A stretch of DNA of 57,034 nucleotides from Brachionus koreanus (lineage: Eukaryota; Rotifera; Eurotatoria; Ploima; Brachionidae): the NCBI GenBank assembly GCA_016987375.1, contig PJRA01000412.1:332507-389540 (forward strand), written 5' to 3'. Position numbers and translations under genes: made by a program. The notes beneath the pieces were generated by a model. That model was not told the origin of the DNA, ran no database searches, and was given only the letters and a program-made list of their open reading frames with translations. Positions 35,701 through 49,424 of the stretch are shown in pieces; the stretch's first letter is position 1, and every line of letters begins with the position of its first letter.

Positions 35701-38700
35701 GATTTAATAGATTTTCACTCGAATTGAATTGATTGTTCGACTGATTTAGAACTTGTTTACTGGCTATACTGGGTGAGCTGAATTTTTTTATAGATATGTT
35801 CGATTTTGACTCGGAACCGACCGGAATCAACGATGCTCGAAAAAGATTTGAACTATCTCCTGAGGGTTGGCTTGATTGGGATCTGTTGAGTGTATTTTGT
35901 ACTTGTTGATGATAGACTAGTTCATGTTTGCATTTGTCTGTTATTGTATCATTTAATAGCTGGTTTACTTTGGCTAATTGCATTTTAAGGAGGTCCATTT
36001 CTTGATTCAATGCGTTGAACTGTTGACTTAAAGATTTTTCCGATGACAAATGTTGATATCTCGAAAATATGCTCATTTGGTTATCAATCAATTTTTCAAC
36101 AATTATCTTGAATAAAATACAATTAAAAATTATTCGAAAATATACTATTTTTAATTTATGGTAAAAAATCAAAAAATTTTTAAATTGTTGGTAACAAAAA
36201 AAATACAAAATTATTGTGCAATTAGTTTTTATTTTATTTTTTCCAAAATTGACCAAAGTTAATTGTGCCCGATGAGAAAAAATTTTTTTTTCAATATTTT
36301 ATTTATTCAATTGACGCAAATTCTGGCTATGGACCAAAATAATTGAATAGAAAATAAGCAAAACAAAAAATGATTGATTAAGTAAAAAACTTAAGCTAAT
36401 TTGTACTTACAACTTGTGTTAAATTAGTTTGAATTTAAAGTTAAATTTTATTTTTAATTTAAATAAGTCCAAAATTAAGACAATTTTCATGAAGCTTTAA
36501 CTCTATTAAAAAAAAGCTTGATACTAAATTTTCCAAATTTTAATTATCTTAGCACATCATAGATTTTATACATCAGCTTAAAATAATTTGTAAAATGAAT
36601 AACTTTTTATTCAAAAAATTTAATTAAAATTTTTATAACAAAATACTTTGGTCACGTTCTACAAAAGATACTTAAGTGATCTCCTTAAAATGATTCAAAC
36701 AGCTTCCTAAATGAATTGATTGTCAAATTTTTTAAACAATTGTTTTTCATTACTGATTATTGATTTTTAAATTAATTAAAAGCTTATACTTAAATTATTT
36801 TAAAAAATGAGTTCTATCAGCCAAACATCATCAACACCAACTAAAAAAAACAGCTGACAAAGACGAAAAAATTAGAAAAAGTAATATATAAAATGCATAC
36901 CACGAAAAGTTAATAAATTAATTAGCTAAGTATTTGAGTTTGTTATTTTTCGTTAAATATTTTTTTCTTAAATCAAAATAAATAATTTTTTTTTTAAAAT
37001 AAAATTTCATTCTAAATTTAACTAAATCAGATTCGAAAGTAATTAATTTGAGATACCAAATCATTGAAATAAGGCATTGAATGAATTCTATGATCAAATA
37101 GCAAAAACAAAAATTTTAAATTTAAATAATTTTTTTTCTAAATGCCTAAAATCTGTTCTGTAAATTGTATCAGTTGATTAAAAGTTTGTATCACTCAAAT
37201 TAAGTCTGTACGATAACTCTGCATTTTATTTTTTAGTAATTTTTAAATGCATAGAGTGCGTTCCACATTTACAAAGTAATTGTTCAGACTTTATTTGAGT
37301 GTTACAAAATTCAAAATTACAAAATTTTAAAGACTTGTTTATAAAAAAGTCTTTAAAGTCATCTGCAAGTGATTTCTTTGATCTAAATCAGACTTATTTT
37401 GACTTTTTTCTCATGACTTTTATATAATTTCGAAAATAGTATAACTAAACTCTAGTCTAATATGTGTAGAATATTTTTTATTATGAGTTATTTTTTCGAT
37501 AAATAAAAAAACCTAATAAAAAGCTTGTTAAAAATTAGCTTTTTTTACTTATTCTAAAAATTTATATTTTGTTGTTCAAAATATCAAAAAAATTAGTAAA
37601 TTAATAAAAATTTAAAAAATAAAAATTTTAATTTAAAAAGTCTAAAACAAAGTAATCTACCTTATCTTCCAACAAAAGCTCATTTTCATGCTGCATTTCG
37701 ACTATTTGATATTCATACAATCTAAGAATATTTGAAAATTTATTCAAGCTTATTTGGTCAATATTAGATGGATCCTCGTAAATTTTCTGATAGGCATTGG
37801 TATTCTCAATGCTTTGAGCCAATTTGAGATTGCTTTCAATCGAGTCCATCTTAAAAAAAAAAAAGTTTTTATGAGAAAAAAATTATCAATTTTTATAAAA
37901 AACCTTGGCTTCAATTTTTTTGATTCTATCCTTGATTGTTTGATAAGAATCATGCAAACACATAGTTAAGTCATTCACATTTACACTATCGTCAATTTTA
38001 GAACTATTTCTAAACACAAATATTTCAATTTAAGACCAAAAATAATTAATAATTACTTACAATTGAGTTTGTCTATGCTGAAACATTAATTCATATGGCT
38101 CATACAATTTTTGTAGAGTTGAAAACCGCTGCTGTGAATGATTCAGTAGGACAAAGTTTCGTCTCAATTGTCTAATGATCATTTCAAGCTCATTTTTTTG
38201 CAGCAATTCCAATTGATTATGGCTAATTGTGTAAAAATTAGTAATCGATTTAGAACTTATCTTGGGCGATGAGTGTTCAGTTAGGGATTTCAAATTTTTT
38301 TCTTTTTCTCTCTCGAGAGCAGCAGAAGCAGCCGCAGCAGCTTCGGCAGCAGCGGCTATTTTTTCTCGATCAATGTAATCTACACCACGCTGATTAGCAG
38401 CTCCTTTGCCATTATTGTATATTTCATTTGAATCAATTTTCTTGGCCGAATTGTTGACCAAATTTTGTATAACTTTGTAATTTTTATCATTTTTATTCTC
38501 TGATATGTCCTGGCTATTATCACTATTTATCAAACTCTGGGTCATTCTGGTCATGTCCACTATAGGCTTTTCAAAAGCGTCATAGATCGATTTATAATCA
38601 TAAATATGATTAGTTGAGCCATATTTGCTATTTTTTTTTGACGAAGATAAGCTTATTTGGTTCGACTTTGAAGACGATTTGGTCAAGCTAGAACTTCGCT

Positions 38701-41700
38701 TATGCTTCGATTTTGAGTCGTTTTCGAAGCTTTCGTTCAAATATTTTTGATTGTATGAATTGTTGAGACGTTCATTGATTTCGTTTTCAGTTTCGACATC
38801 ACTATTGACAGCCTCCTTTTTTTTATTTTTTTTAGTTTTTGACGGTCGATCGTTTAAAATTTCGTCATCACTAAAGGCAAGTTTTTTTTTAATATTTTTC
38901 TTATCTGGATTATTTTTGTCCTCAATTTTGTTTGATGACAGAGAGGAGCGAAGTTTTTTGCCATTGAATATGTTGCGATGGGTAGAGGCTGGACTGTTTG
39001 GCGCGGAGTTCGATTTGGACGAGCGTTTTGAGCTCGATGTGTCATGCTTTACTATAAAATAGTTTGAGTTGTTTCCGCGAAGAGAAATGTTTGAACTGCT
39101 TCGGTTAGAGCTTCGCTTCTCGCATATGGCACGATTTTGACTGTTATTTCTAGTCAAATAAAAATTTAAAATTATTTAAAATTCAAGTTTTATTCAAATA
39201 CTTTAATTGAGACACAAAATTGAATTTGTTTATCCATTCACTCATTGAAGAAGCTGACTCAGCTGCCAAATAAACATACATGTCCGAATTGTTTTCCGAA
39301 TTACTGTCCTCTGAGTTGACCAATTCCACCTTATAAAGAATAAATTATAAACTTTAATTTTTTTTTCTTGTCAATCAAGGAAAAAATTTGTTTTAACTTA
39401 AGATTTAATTTTAAAATGTGGAAAAAAATTTATTGATATTGTCAACACCCAAGTCTTGACATTACTCTAAATCCACTCTCTAGTGCTTAATATTTTGTTA
39501 ACTAAACTGCTGCTAACATAAACGACTAATAACATAGTATATCTCTACAAAACGAGGCGCATGTTTAAATCCCTTTCATCAAAAAATGGGAGACCGGTCT
39601 CGACTGGTTAAAATTTGCAGTATAGATGATCAACTCGATGCAGTAGCCTCCGTGTCAGATCGGAGCTGTTGCTCAAAAAAAAGGTACTTGAAAAGGAGAT
39701 GAGCGCCTCCCCATTATCCACTAGGATAGAATAGGGTTCAAAAAAAAAAAATTATTAGCTAGTAGCTACATAGATTAAGTATTTTTGATTAAATTGATCA
39801 AAATAGAGAAAGAAAAAAATTAATAGAATTACAATCAAAAATATAATTTATCCTTTAACTCCCAGTATCGAAGGTTCAAAGCCCTCTAAAGGTGGAAAAA
39901 TCTTCAAAATATCTCTGTAATACGGGCGGATGTTTTAAACCCCTTTCATCAAAAAATGCTGTTGCTCAAAAAGGTACTTGAAAAGGAGATGAGCGCCTCC
40001 CCATTATCCACTAGGATAGAATAGGGTCAAAAAAAAATAAATAAACAATTATTTTTTTTATTCAATTTAGATTCCAATAAAATATTCTTAAAGCAAAGTC
40101 TTCTTATTTATTGATATCACACAAGAATTTTAGACTTCTTGTGTGAGATATAAATTCAAGATATTAAATTAGACAAAATTTCTTTTCAGTCAATATTTGC
40201 AAATAAAAATTAAATAAAATACAAAAATATTCCTAACAGACTGACTGAAAAGAAGACACTACGCCGTTCTGAGATGCCAAGAGGAACTTTCGCTCTAAAT
40301 TATATTTAAAAAAAAAATATTCTCTTAATATTTTTCTCTAATTTTTGTTAATCAAACACACTTTTTTTTGTGTTTTAATAGTTATTATTAGCAGTTATGA
40401 GCAAACAAGCGTTTTTTTGTAATTAATTTCTAATTAGTTTGCAAGCTTTTTATTTTTTTCTATCAATAAAAATTAAAAATTAATTTTAAATTTTGATAAT
40501 TTTTAGAAAAATTTATTTTTTAAGAATATTTTAGCTGAAAAATGACCTTTTAAAATTGAGTAAATAAAACTAAAATTAATGAGAATTTTTTTTTTGTCTT
40601 AGTAGAGTGCAGTAAATTTGTTGATTTCAGCTACTTTAAAAGAGTCTGTAGAAATTAGACGTTTATGGTTTAGTCATACAATCCATTATTTTTAGACCCT
40701 TTTCAACAAAAAAAAAATAGTGGAACCAAATTTTGATGGTTGATAAATGAAGCTAAGAATACCGACTTAATTATTTCTATTTGTCCTTTAAAAATCTCTT
40801 AAACATTGATGATTGAAAACATTTTGTTCTAAGAGCTTTTTACAAGCTTCAAAAAAATCGAGTCTAAATAAATTAATATTGTAAAAAAAAATAATCTAAA
40901 ATTGGTCTTAAATCTTAAACGAATCTTTAAATTTGGGAAACCTCTGTTTCAGATATTCATCACTAACATAAATATTTATTTTAAATGACCAAATATACCT
41001 TGAAAGAGTTTTTTTTGTTAAAGGCTGAGGTTCCGTCTTTTTTGACAGTGGGCCTGGAGTGTGTATTATTGAGAAAAATGGTTCCACAATGCTTGGTCAT
41101 ACCAGAGTCTGAATAATAGTCCAATATGTAATCGGTCAATACAAAATAGCGTTTTCGCCACAGTTTTAGCCCGTTTTGACTCAGCTTGTACAACCAACCG
41201 TACTTGCGTAGAGCAGAGTCAATGGCAGTGTTGACCTGGACTGTGTTTGCTTGAACAATGTTGCCGTTCGATTGCTGGGATGAATTGTTGGAGGATGCAG
41301 ATGATGCGGATGATGATGAGAGAGCTGATAAAGCAGAGTTCATGTTTTCATTTTGCAATTCATGCTGTGATGTTTCTTCGGCTATTTGAACGCTCTTTGC
41401 CGGCGAGCTTTTCATTTTAGTTCGTTCTAAATAGTTTGACTTTTTAGATTCGAATGAACTACTCATTGCATTTGATGAGCTAGTTTCTGTCGGTGCCAGA
41501 CTATTCAAATAGGTTGTTGGATAATTTCTTTTTGAATTATGGCTTGTAAAAAAATTAGACTTTTAAGCCCTAAATATCGGCCAAATAAATGAGAAACGCA
41601 AATAAATGCGGTACTTTTCAGTCTTCTCTTCTAAGCCTGAAAATTAAGTTTATTTTTTCTCTTATTACTTAAAGTTTCTAGCTTTCAATGGAACCTTTAA

Positions 41701-43598
41701 ATTAATTTTTTTTTAAACTGAATGTAAATTTAACTTTCTTTTTATATGTCAAAATAATTTATAGACATGCTAAAATAGAGAGAAAAGCGAACAAGAGCAT
41801 TTGTAAATAGAGGACCGTGAATACTTCAACAACTTGTCCTAAATAAAACTGTGAATTTGTTTTATCTCAGCTTAAGGCATGCATTATTTACTCGAAATGC
41901 GGATTTACAGTGCCCGTAATAGATTCTTGAGATCTCACTTATTTAGAAAACTTGTGATTATAAAAATTGAAATGCTTATATCGGTAAAACAAGAAAGAAT
42001 TTTCAACAATTCAAACATTAAAATTAAGTGTCGTTAATTTGAATTCAAAGCCAATAATAGGTTGCAGTTAAAACTTACCTGATTAGCAATTAAACTATTT
42101 GAGAAATATTTACACATTAGTTTTTATTTTTTTTGCAATTGTGGCACATTTTTTTTTCAATTGAGAATATTTCTTATTTTTTTAATATTGTCCCACTTGT
42201 GACGAAACCATTTCTAATTTTTTTTTTTGAAAAAAAAACAACCAATTTTAAGAAATGAAATAAAAAAATATATTTTTGTATTTTTCAAGTCTATAATAAA
42301 ATAAATATAAACAAGACTAGATTAGAAATAAAATATTTCATTATATTTTAATGTTTTTATTAATTGATATCTTTAATTAAAATTTTATTAATTAGAAAGT
42401 GTTGGCACAAGCTTTTTTGTCTAGATTAAAAAAAAAAAAAGAAAAATAAATTTCAATGAAGCATGTGATAGTTTATAACTATAATTTTCTAATTTAATTG
42501 GCTTATCTTTATATGAAATCAATTAATCCGAATCGATTTATTAAAAATTGGTTTAGTAAAATTTTTTCCCTGGGTTATTTTCTTTATGATCGGAAAAACA
42601 ATTATCTCCAATTTTCAAAAAAAAAAACTTGCTGACTTCTTTTAAACTTTAATTACTAGCTATGTTTTTTTTCGATTTTAATTGCTTGGAAACAAAAAAA
42701 TTTCTTTAAATTTTATTCTAATGAAAAAGAATTAAAAAATTTGTTCAAAAAAAAAAATTTCTATCTTATCAAAATTTATTTTGACCGAAATTTGTTTTGA
42801 AAAAAAAATTCCTTACTCGATCAAATAGGGAAGGCCAAGTATATAGTCTTTTTGCCAGCCGTTTGGAAGATCTTCAAAAAAAAAATTATTTTAAGAATAA
42901 TTCCGATACAAATAGTCTTTTATTTTCACTGAATAAATTTATCTATTTGAAAATTAATTGTCTTCTTTTATTTCCTATTCAGTGCAAATATTTGGGATCA
43001 TTTGACTATTTTTTCCTTATCAATTTGCATTTACCTTCAATTGGAGGTATGATCATTAGTGAGACTGGTTGACCAGTTTTGGGATGTAGCCAAGTTGTTC
43101 TCTGTTCGTCTTCACTAAAATAACAAAGATTAAGTGCATTGATAAGCTATGATTAATTATGATTAAGAGGAAATGAAATTATTAGCTAGTTGACTTTGAT
43201 CTCGACTACTGGTCGATAAATAGGTTACTTTTTGACATTTTCTATCTAATGTAAATAACAAGTTAATGAATATTAATGATAGTATTTAATTTAAGACGTG
43301 TCCCAGACGTAGTCGAGTGTCATTTAAGGTTTTTTTCCTAATTAAACGCCCATTACTTGATGAAAAATACTCGACCGTCCTCGGTCACTGCATACGTCCA
43401 TGGCTCGGGCAAATTTGTAATCTCGATTAACAAATTGTTGATGTGATTTTGTATAAAATTAATTTTTTTGTTCAAATATTCTTCATTGCTGGATGTGGAT
43501 TGAAGGCTAGAATTCCTTAGCGATGCCGAATTAGACGAAGATTTCATTGATTTTATTGCCGAATTCGGAACTGATGAACTTGTCGGAGTAGCTGACAT
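32709..43598 (-). CDS. PLEKHA5/6/7-like WW-WW-PH junction or cytoskeletal adaptor
   Basis: Family members sit at cell junctions, bind phosphoinositides through the PH domain and partners through WW domains. Fourteen exons in phase: 43598-43357, 43114-43035, 42871-42817, 41542-40999, 39329-39202, 39149-38061, 38009-37904, 37849-37661, 36106-35270, 34544-34390, 34331-34253, 34185-33931, 33871-33745 and 32941-32709, giving 1,372 aa. WW1 (about 62-97) is LPEPWTYAVTEDGRVFFIN with TTWLHP. WW2 (about 108-135) is LPNGWQKDY then YLIDHN. The PH domain (about 236-349) has YGWLYKLSQNGLKLWRKRYF and ends MSEWINKFN. Serine-rich linkers, coiled coils (about residues 640-715 and 800-840) and a charged helical C-terminal region (about 1120-1290) follow. 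Donor 35269 (GTAAGC) is my choice among several. Paralogue unresolved. Confidence 0.85.
34657..35082. mobile_element. Nested TTAA-family MITEs in a PLEKHA intron
   Basis: The left end has CACTAGAAGCACCAAACGAG then TCATTTGACTC. A second internal end at about 34780 reads AACTAGAAGCATTAAAATGA. Right-facing ends occur at about 35045 (GTGCTTCTAGTA) and 35071-35082 (TTCTAGTGTTAA). This looks like two related elements, one inserted in the other. Non-coding. Confidence 0.5.
37188..37303. repeat. Short palindromic element in a PLEKHA intron
   Basis: TATCACTCAAATTAAGTCTG on the left is matched, inverted, by CAGACTTTATTTGAGTG on the right. An inner pair (CTCTGCATTT and AAATGCATAGAG) continues the pairing. 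About 115 bp, non-coding; a MITE or a stable foldback. Confidence 0.45.
39540..39742 (+). repeat. SINE-like repeat, copy 1
   Basis: A comparatively GC-rich, non-coding block in the PLEKHA intron. It ends in AGGATAGAATAGGGTTC and a run of A. Its last 90 bp and its first 45 bp (ATCTCT...TTTCATCAAAAAATG) are almost identical to copy 2 at 39912-40028, which lacks about 85 internal bases. An A-rich tail and a dispersed non-coding body fit a SINE. Confidence 0.55.
39912..40028 (+). repeat. SINE-like repeat, copy 2 (internal deletion)
   Basis: Shares TTTCATCAAAAAATG, then jumps straight to GCTGTTGCTCAAAAAGGTAC and continues like copy 1 to AGGATAGAATAGGGTC plus poly-A. Just upstream (39864-39876) is GAAGGTTCAAAGC, like a tRNA-type B box (GGTTCRANNCC), which would fit a tRNA-derived head; weak evidence. 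Confidence 0.5.
40117..40150. repeat. Small perfect hairpin
   Basis: ATATCACACAAGAA, a short loop, then CTTCTTGTGTGAGATAT form an inverted repeat of about 13 bp per arm, within the large PLEKHA intron. No function can be assigned. Confidence 0.45.
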
Positions 43599-44190
43599 TT
43601 TTTTTTCAATTATAATTAAAAAATTTAAAATTCATTTAAAATAATTGTCTAATTAAAGTCTAAAAAAATGCACGTACTTTAATTGTTAATTTAAGGTACT
43701 ATTAAAGTCAAAATTATATTTTTTAATAATTGGAAAAAAATTAAAATTTAATAGTCGAAAAAACTCTTGAAATTATCAAAAATATTCTTAAAACAAAATA
43801 AAATTTATAATTTTGAATTTTTATATGTAAACGTTTATTTAATTGTGTTTCTTAAAAAAATTGTTTTTTTTTTTAAATTAAATCTTAGTTATTCACAAAT
43901 CTAACTATGTTTTTTTTGTCAATTTCTTAGTGCAAAAAACCACTCGTAGCCAATTTTTTTTCATTCAGTCAGACTGGCTCAATTTTAATTGACAAGATCT
44001 TGAACAAGTTTTGAATGCTCAAAAGAAAATAACAAATTTAGAAGCTTTTGTTGCTTTTATTATTTTTTTTTAGGTACACCTCAATAATGAGTCAGTTAAT
44101 TAACTAAAATTTGTTTAATTTAATTTGAATTCTTTGAATCCTTAGCATAAAAATCTTCTTTGAGCAAAATATCTAATCTCGAGATTTAGA
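43599..44190. other. Upstream region of PLEKHA-like gene
   Basis: AT-rich and non-coding. It should contain the promoter and 5' UTR. No motif singled out. Confidence 0.35.
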
Positions 44191-44193
44191 TTG

Positions 44194-44278
44194 TAATGCC
44201 TGGCCAATATGCCTCGCGTAATCTTTGACCAAACAAATTTGTATCTAAAGGAAATGCGTGAGGTTCGCCGACCTAAAA
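44194..44278 (-). CDS. Possible orphan 3' exon of an unidentified gene
   Basis: On the minus strand, a good acceptor (GATTTTAG) is followed by a frame reading VGEPHAFPLDTNLFGQRLRE, then AYWPGITI and a stop. The composition (P, G, R, W, E) is quite unlike the surrounding chance frames and looks like real protein. I could not find upstream exons between 44.3 and 48 kb and do not recognise the family. It may be a true terminal exon with distant exons, or a gene fragment. Confidence 0.3.
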
Positions 44279-47200
44279 TCAAAGTCAATTTTATTTGATC
44301 CACCATAAACGCTTATCACAAATTGTCATTCATAAAAAACCCTATTTGAAATAATTTAATTTAAATGATTGAAATCTTTATTATGGAATTTATTGGGGAA
44401 AAAAACATAACTATTGTATTTGTAAATAAAGTGAATGAATGTCTTGGAGAAACAAAAATCCGGTTAAAATTAAAGATATTCGAAGCACACTGTCAGAGAT
44501 TCGCTTTGTTGCTAAAGCGTTTGGTTATGAACTCAAAATTTTGCAACAATATCTTTTATGAAGACCTATAATTTTTGAATTTTAATAAAAAGAATTATTA
44601 AAAATAGAGAAGCTCTAGAGTGTAATTAGTTTAGAAATAAAACAATATATGAATGTCTCACCTTTTGAGAAATAGTAATTTAACTTTTTTTTTTTCATTA
44701 CTTTTTCTATGGTAGGATTTAAATTTTTTTTCAAATAGTTGAAAAGCTTTAAAAAAAATAAATATTCATTATTGAATAGAGTTTTATTGTTAATTTTTTA
44801 AATATTCACCTTCAACAAAACCAAAAGAAAAGAATAATTTTATTTAACTACTGAATACCAACAACGCATTTAATTTAAAACTTAAATTTTTCAACTTCAA
44901 TATTTAAATATTTGAATATTATTTAATGCTATCTTTTAACAATTTAAATTAAAATCAGATTTTTATGTTTAAAACGGCCTCCTAAATGAATTTAGCAATT
45001 TAGCTAGCTATGTTTTTTGAATTAACATTTTTTTTTTAAATATTTTATAATTTGCATAGACCATAGCTTTTTATTTGAAATTTGCTAAACAAAAATTTGA
45101 TTACTAGATTTCAATGAATTTTCTAATTGCTTTTTCTTTTTGATAATTCATTGTAAATTGTTCCTATCTAAAAAATAAAAGCTTGAATGAATGTTCGAGA
45201 GAATCGAAATTTTTTAATATTGGCATGGATACATTTGGTGATGTAATCCAAAAGTCAAAAATTTTAATGCCTTAAATAAATTCTGATTACCTAACTATCA
45301 CAATATTTATTTTAAATCTATTTTTTTTCATTTTATTTGTTTTAAGTAAAAGTTAGATAAATGCTAGGAATTTTACTTATCCGGCTGCATTGGGTAAGAG
45401 TTGCAATTAAATTACTTAAAAAAAAGAAAGAATTTTAAATTGAACCGAACCTCAAGTTGTCTTAGAGTTTCAATAAAAAAAGGTAAATTAAATATATATA
45501 AATAAAGTTTTATCTCTTAATCCATAAAATTTTTGATCATAAAATTTGGGCGTCCATTTAATAATGACTAACAATCACTAAAAATTTATCGAATCTATTC
45601 AACCCTAAGCTATATACAAGAATTTTTTTAGTCACTATTTAAGAGGGTATAATTGTAGCGTCTATTAAAGGATTATTAGAAATGTTTGTTTCTAATATAA
45701 ACGATAAACATTTAGTTAAATAAAAAAATCAATGAATTTTATAAATTAAGTTTATGAAAATGGAAAATTATCAAATAACCACAAGCTTAATTTAGGAAAG
45801 AAAGTATTTTAAAAAATTAACTCATTGTTTGATTGTCGTTTTCGGCGTAAATATCATGGATTTAGCGACAAACAATATAGTAACTGGTTAAACACACACA
45901 CACACAAACACTAGCAAAATGATCAATTTTTTTTCAAACGTCAGATTTGTTCTTAGAAATTCTTTTGAGCATTAATGCTTCTAGAAATTAACTCAAAAAG
46001 TCAATTAGAAATATCAAATGTCTACAAAAATATTGTTAATTTTTTTTAGCTTTACACCGGATTTCAGCAATTTCCTTTTGGTCGAATAAAAACCAAAACG
46101 GATATTGTTTATTAAAAAAAAAATATATATTTTTCTTGGAAAAAAAATTGTAAAATTTTATTTTAATATTTCATTCTGCCATTAAATGTATTCTGGCTGT
46201 ATTGGATTACTTAGAAAAAAATTTCTTAAATATCTTAATATTTTTTGGTTCCTGGCCATTACGTAACTTATTAATTTTTAATAAAATATTTTACTTAAAA
46301 AAAAAACAAAAGTAACTTGAATATAAAATCAAATAAAAGGTAAGTTATATTAAATTGTAAATCTACAAGTAGAATGACAAGTCTATATTTAAAGCTAGAG
46401 TTAATTTTACTCAAAGACCAATTATTGTTTAAAATCTTTGCTGTTGATTCAAAGCACAATTAGTATCCAGATTTAATTAAGCCTGAGGGAATGGTATTCA
46501 TGAAAATTTTATAAAAAAAACTTTATATTATTTAAAAAATTTGAGTTACCTATTATAAAATAATTATTATTATTATATCAAGTTATTAAATGAAACTGAA
46601 AAATGAAATGTAACCCTTGGTTGACTTTAGTTGTCAAATTAACAAATTCAAAGAGGAATGCAATGCTATAAATTGAACAAATATTAGCACAAAAACATGT
46701 TTATTTGATTGATAGGAATTAAGTCCGCCAGTTCATTCCCCCGGTAATAGTCTGAGAATTTTTTTATTTCTAAAAATGCTAAATAACAAAGTCTCGTTCT
46801 AGAAAACAAAATAAATCCATATAAATATTGAATATTTGACCACATTAACTATCAAGTCTATTAACTTTCATAAAATTTGAATGGAATTGTCAATTTTGGC
46901 AAGCATTCTAAAAACGAATATTTAGGCAACAAAAAATATAGGTTGTTTGCATGATTAATTCTGAGAGAAAAAAAAAAAACTTCTAAATGAGGATTTTAGA
47001 TTTTGAATTTATATTGAACTAAATCAATTATAGGCTTGAATTAATGAGTAAATGAATTTTAATGTGAAATAGCGGCAAGCAGTTTATTCCGTTCCAAACA
47101 CTTTGTTTGTTTTAAAATTTTCGAACAATGTTAATCTCAAAAAATGGATCAAGTGCGACATGGACGAGAATTCTTGAAATAAAAACAAGATTAATTACCT

Positions 47201-49300
47201 GTTTAAATATTCGAAAGGATGCTTTTTTATTTTTTTTTTGCACATAGATGCCCATAAATAAATATTTTTTTTCTTTAAGAATAAAATTTTTATTTTATTT
47301 TTCTTTTTTATTGTAATTAATTTTAATTAATATTGAAATATTCGAGGCAAACTAGGTAAAAAAAATTGCACGAAAAAAACTAAATCCTATTTACTTAGCG
47401 CTAATCAAAGCGAATTGTTCGATTGACCGCTAGACAATTTGCTTGTTTTTCTTTGCATCGGTCAAATTTGAATAAGATTTGAAATTTGATCAATTCGCAA
47501 AAAATTTACTAAATTATTGCTAATATTCCAGCTTATATTATGACATTTGGTTTTGTTTTGATCCGTCTGAAAAGTCAGCCTCAAGCTATATATTCATCCT
47601 CAAATGCTAAGACCTAGAATTAATCTCAAATTCAAGTAGCAAAACTTGACTCAATTAAATTGAATGTCATGCTAATAGAAAAGCTTTTAAAGTAATTAAG
47701 ATATTACGGTAAATTTAAAACCACTTTTACGTCAATTTAACTATTTATTTAATTATCTAATATTTTATTTATTTTTAATTTTCTATATTTTTCCAAGCAC
47801 AGAAGGCTTGGAAAAAATGAAATGCCTTGGATTTTATATCCAAATAGATAAAAAAAAAACTTTTAGATTTTTTAGCCAACTTTTTCATAAAAAAATATAA
47901 AAAAAATTTTAGCCTAGTATTGAAAGTAAAGATAATGACGCTCATATTAAGGATAATAACGATGATTTTTGGTTTAGATACATTTATAAGTGTATTTGGC
48001 TGACCTTTTTTAATTTGGCTAAGAAAGAATTATAAAATATACCAAAGGTGAAAATTAAAAGTAATTTTATTTTATTAGACCTAGTTTCAATTTTTATTAC
48101 ATAGATACTTTGCTAATATTTGACTAATTAATTTTATTTTTTATTGATATAAATTTTAGCGCTATTTGATTTAATGCAAATATTAATAAGAGATGAATAA
48201 TGCTGCTGCTAAATTACTTAACCAATTTTTTCATTTTATTTGCCTTTTTTTTTCAATTAAATTTTAATCTTAACTCTTAAGAGCCTATTTTGTCCATTTT
48301 TTCTAAAAACATATTTTTTATTAATTAAAATTAGAAAGGTTTACTTTGTCGAAATAAACCTTGATGCAAAATGCCAAATTTTTTTCAAGTCATTATTTTA
48401 AGTTTAATGAAAAAAATAGATTTCTTTCTCAAAAGAATTCAATTCTGCTTTACAGAAATGTATATTTGTCGATAAGGCTTAAATGAAATTTTTTATTCAA
48501 GGTAAAAAAATAACAATTCTAAAAATAAAAACTTAAATTAAAACAGAGATGAAATTTTATCAAAAATTTTAAATGCGCAGCAAGATTTAATCGCTGATTT
48601 TAAGTTCCAAAACTTAGTTTTTAAATATTTTTGGGACCATTCAAAAGATTTCCAAAAATCCAATTTTATTTTAAAATATTTATTCGCAATAACAGATTCA
48701 GAAAGTTTTAGGTGGTGATCATTTATCAGATATATGAGAATAAAGAAAGTTTCAAATTGTCACCGGTCCTTTAATTGTTAAATCTGAATCTTGATTATTT
48801 TGTTCTGAAAAGATTTCAATAAAATAGAAATTGAAAATTTGATTTATTCCTAAAAGAACTTCTCCCAACTTAACCATTCCGAAAAAATTTAAAAATCTAA
48901 TTAATTTTTTGCTTCTATTAGTTACTTCTTTAACTGTTCTACATGCATTGTATGTACAAAGTCTCCAACTAAAACAGAAACTTGATTTATATAAATTTAT
49001 GTCCTCTGAATTTTATCACCTGATAGACAAACTTTAGCTTTGATGTTACTTTATGACTTATTCGCAAAACTAAATTTTAATTAATAGAAAAAAAGTAATG
49101 TTGAATCACAAAATTTTGTGTTTTTTAAAAGGTTAAATATTTTTTATTTTATAATTTTTTCAATTCTAAATATAATATATTAAAATAAACAAAATTGAAT
49201 GTTCTTCAAAATGAAATATCAAACTATTTATTTATTTAATTTTAAAAATGAAAATTTTTAATTTATATACTGTTACTTTATAATTAGAAAAAATCAACAA
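44279..49300. other. Gene-poor, AT-rich region
   Basis: I see no supported gene in about 5 kb. One plus-strand frame (44365-44571) lacks motifs. A short CA microsatellite lies at 45893-45906. The remainder is A/T runs with no long repeat that I could recognise by eye. Confidence 0.4.
45893..45906 (+). repeat. (CA)n microsatellite
   Basis: A run of about seven CA units, followed by AAACAC. Confidence 0.7.
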
Positions 49301-49424
49301 CAGAAGTAACTAGTGAAATATGACTAGTGCAAGATGAAGATGTTCTTTAAGCAAGAAGGGTACATAATTAGTAGAGAAAAATTGATAGTCCTTCATAAGA
49401 AGAAGAAGTCAGGTAAAAAATGCT

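Noticed and set aside
39540..40028. A tRNA gene or CRISPR-like pair of repeats
   Set aside because: No cloverleaf can be folded by eye, only two copies exist and spacing and lengths do not fit an array. A SINE-like repeat explains it.
42797..43072. A 91-residue plus-strand ORF
   Set aside because: Opposite strand to two WW exons of the PLEKHA-like gene; rich in Phe and Leu, no motif.
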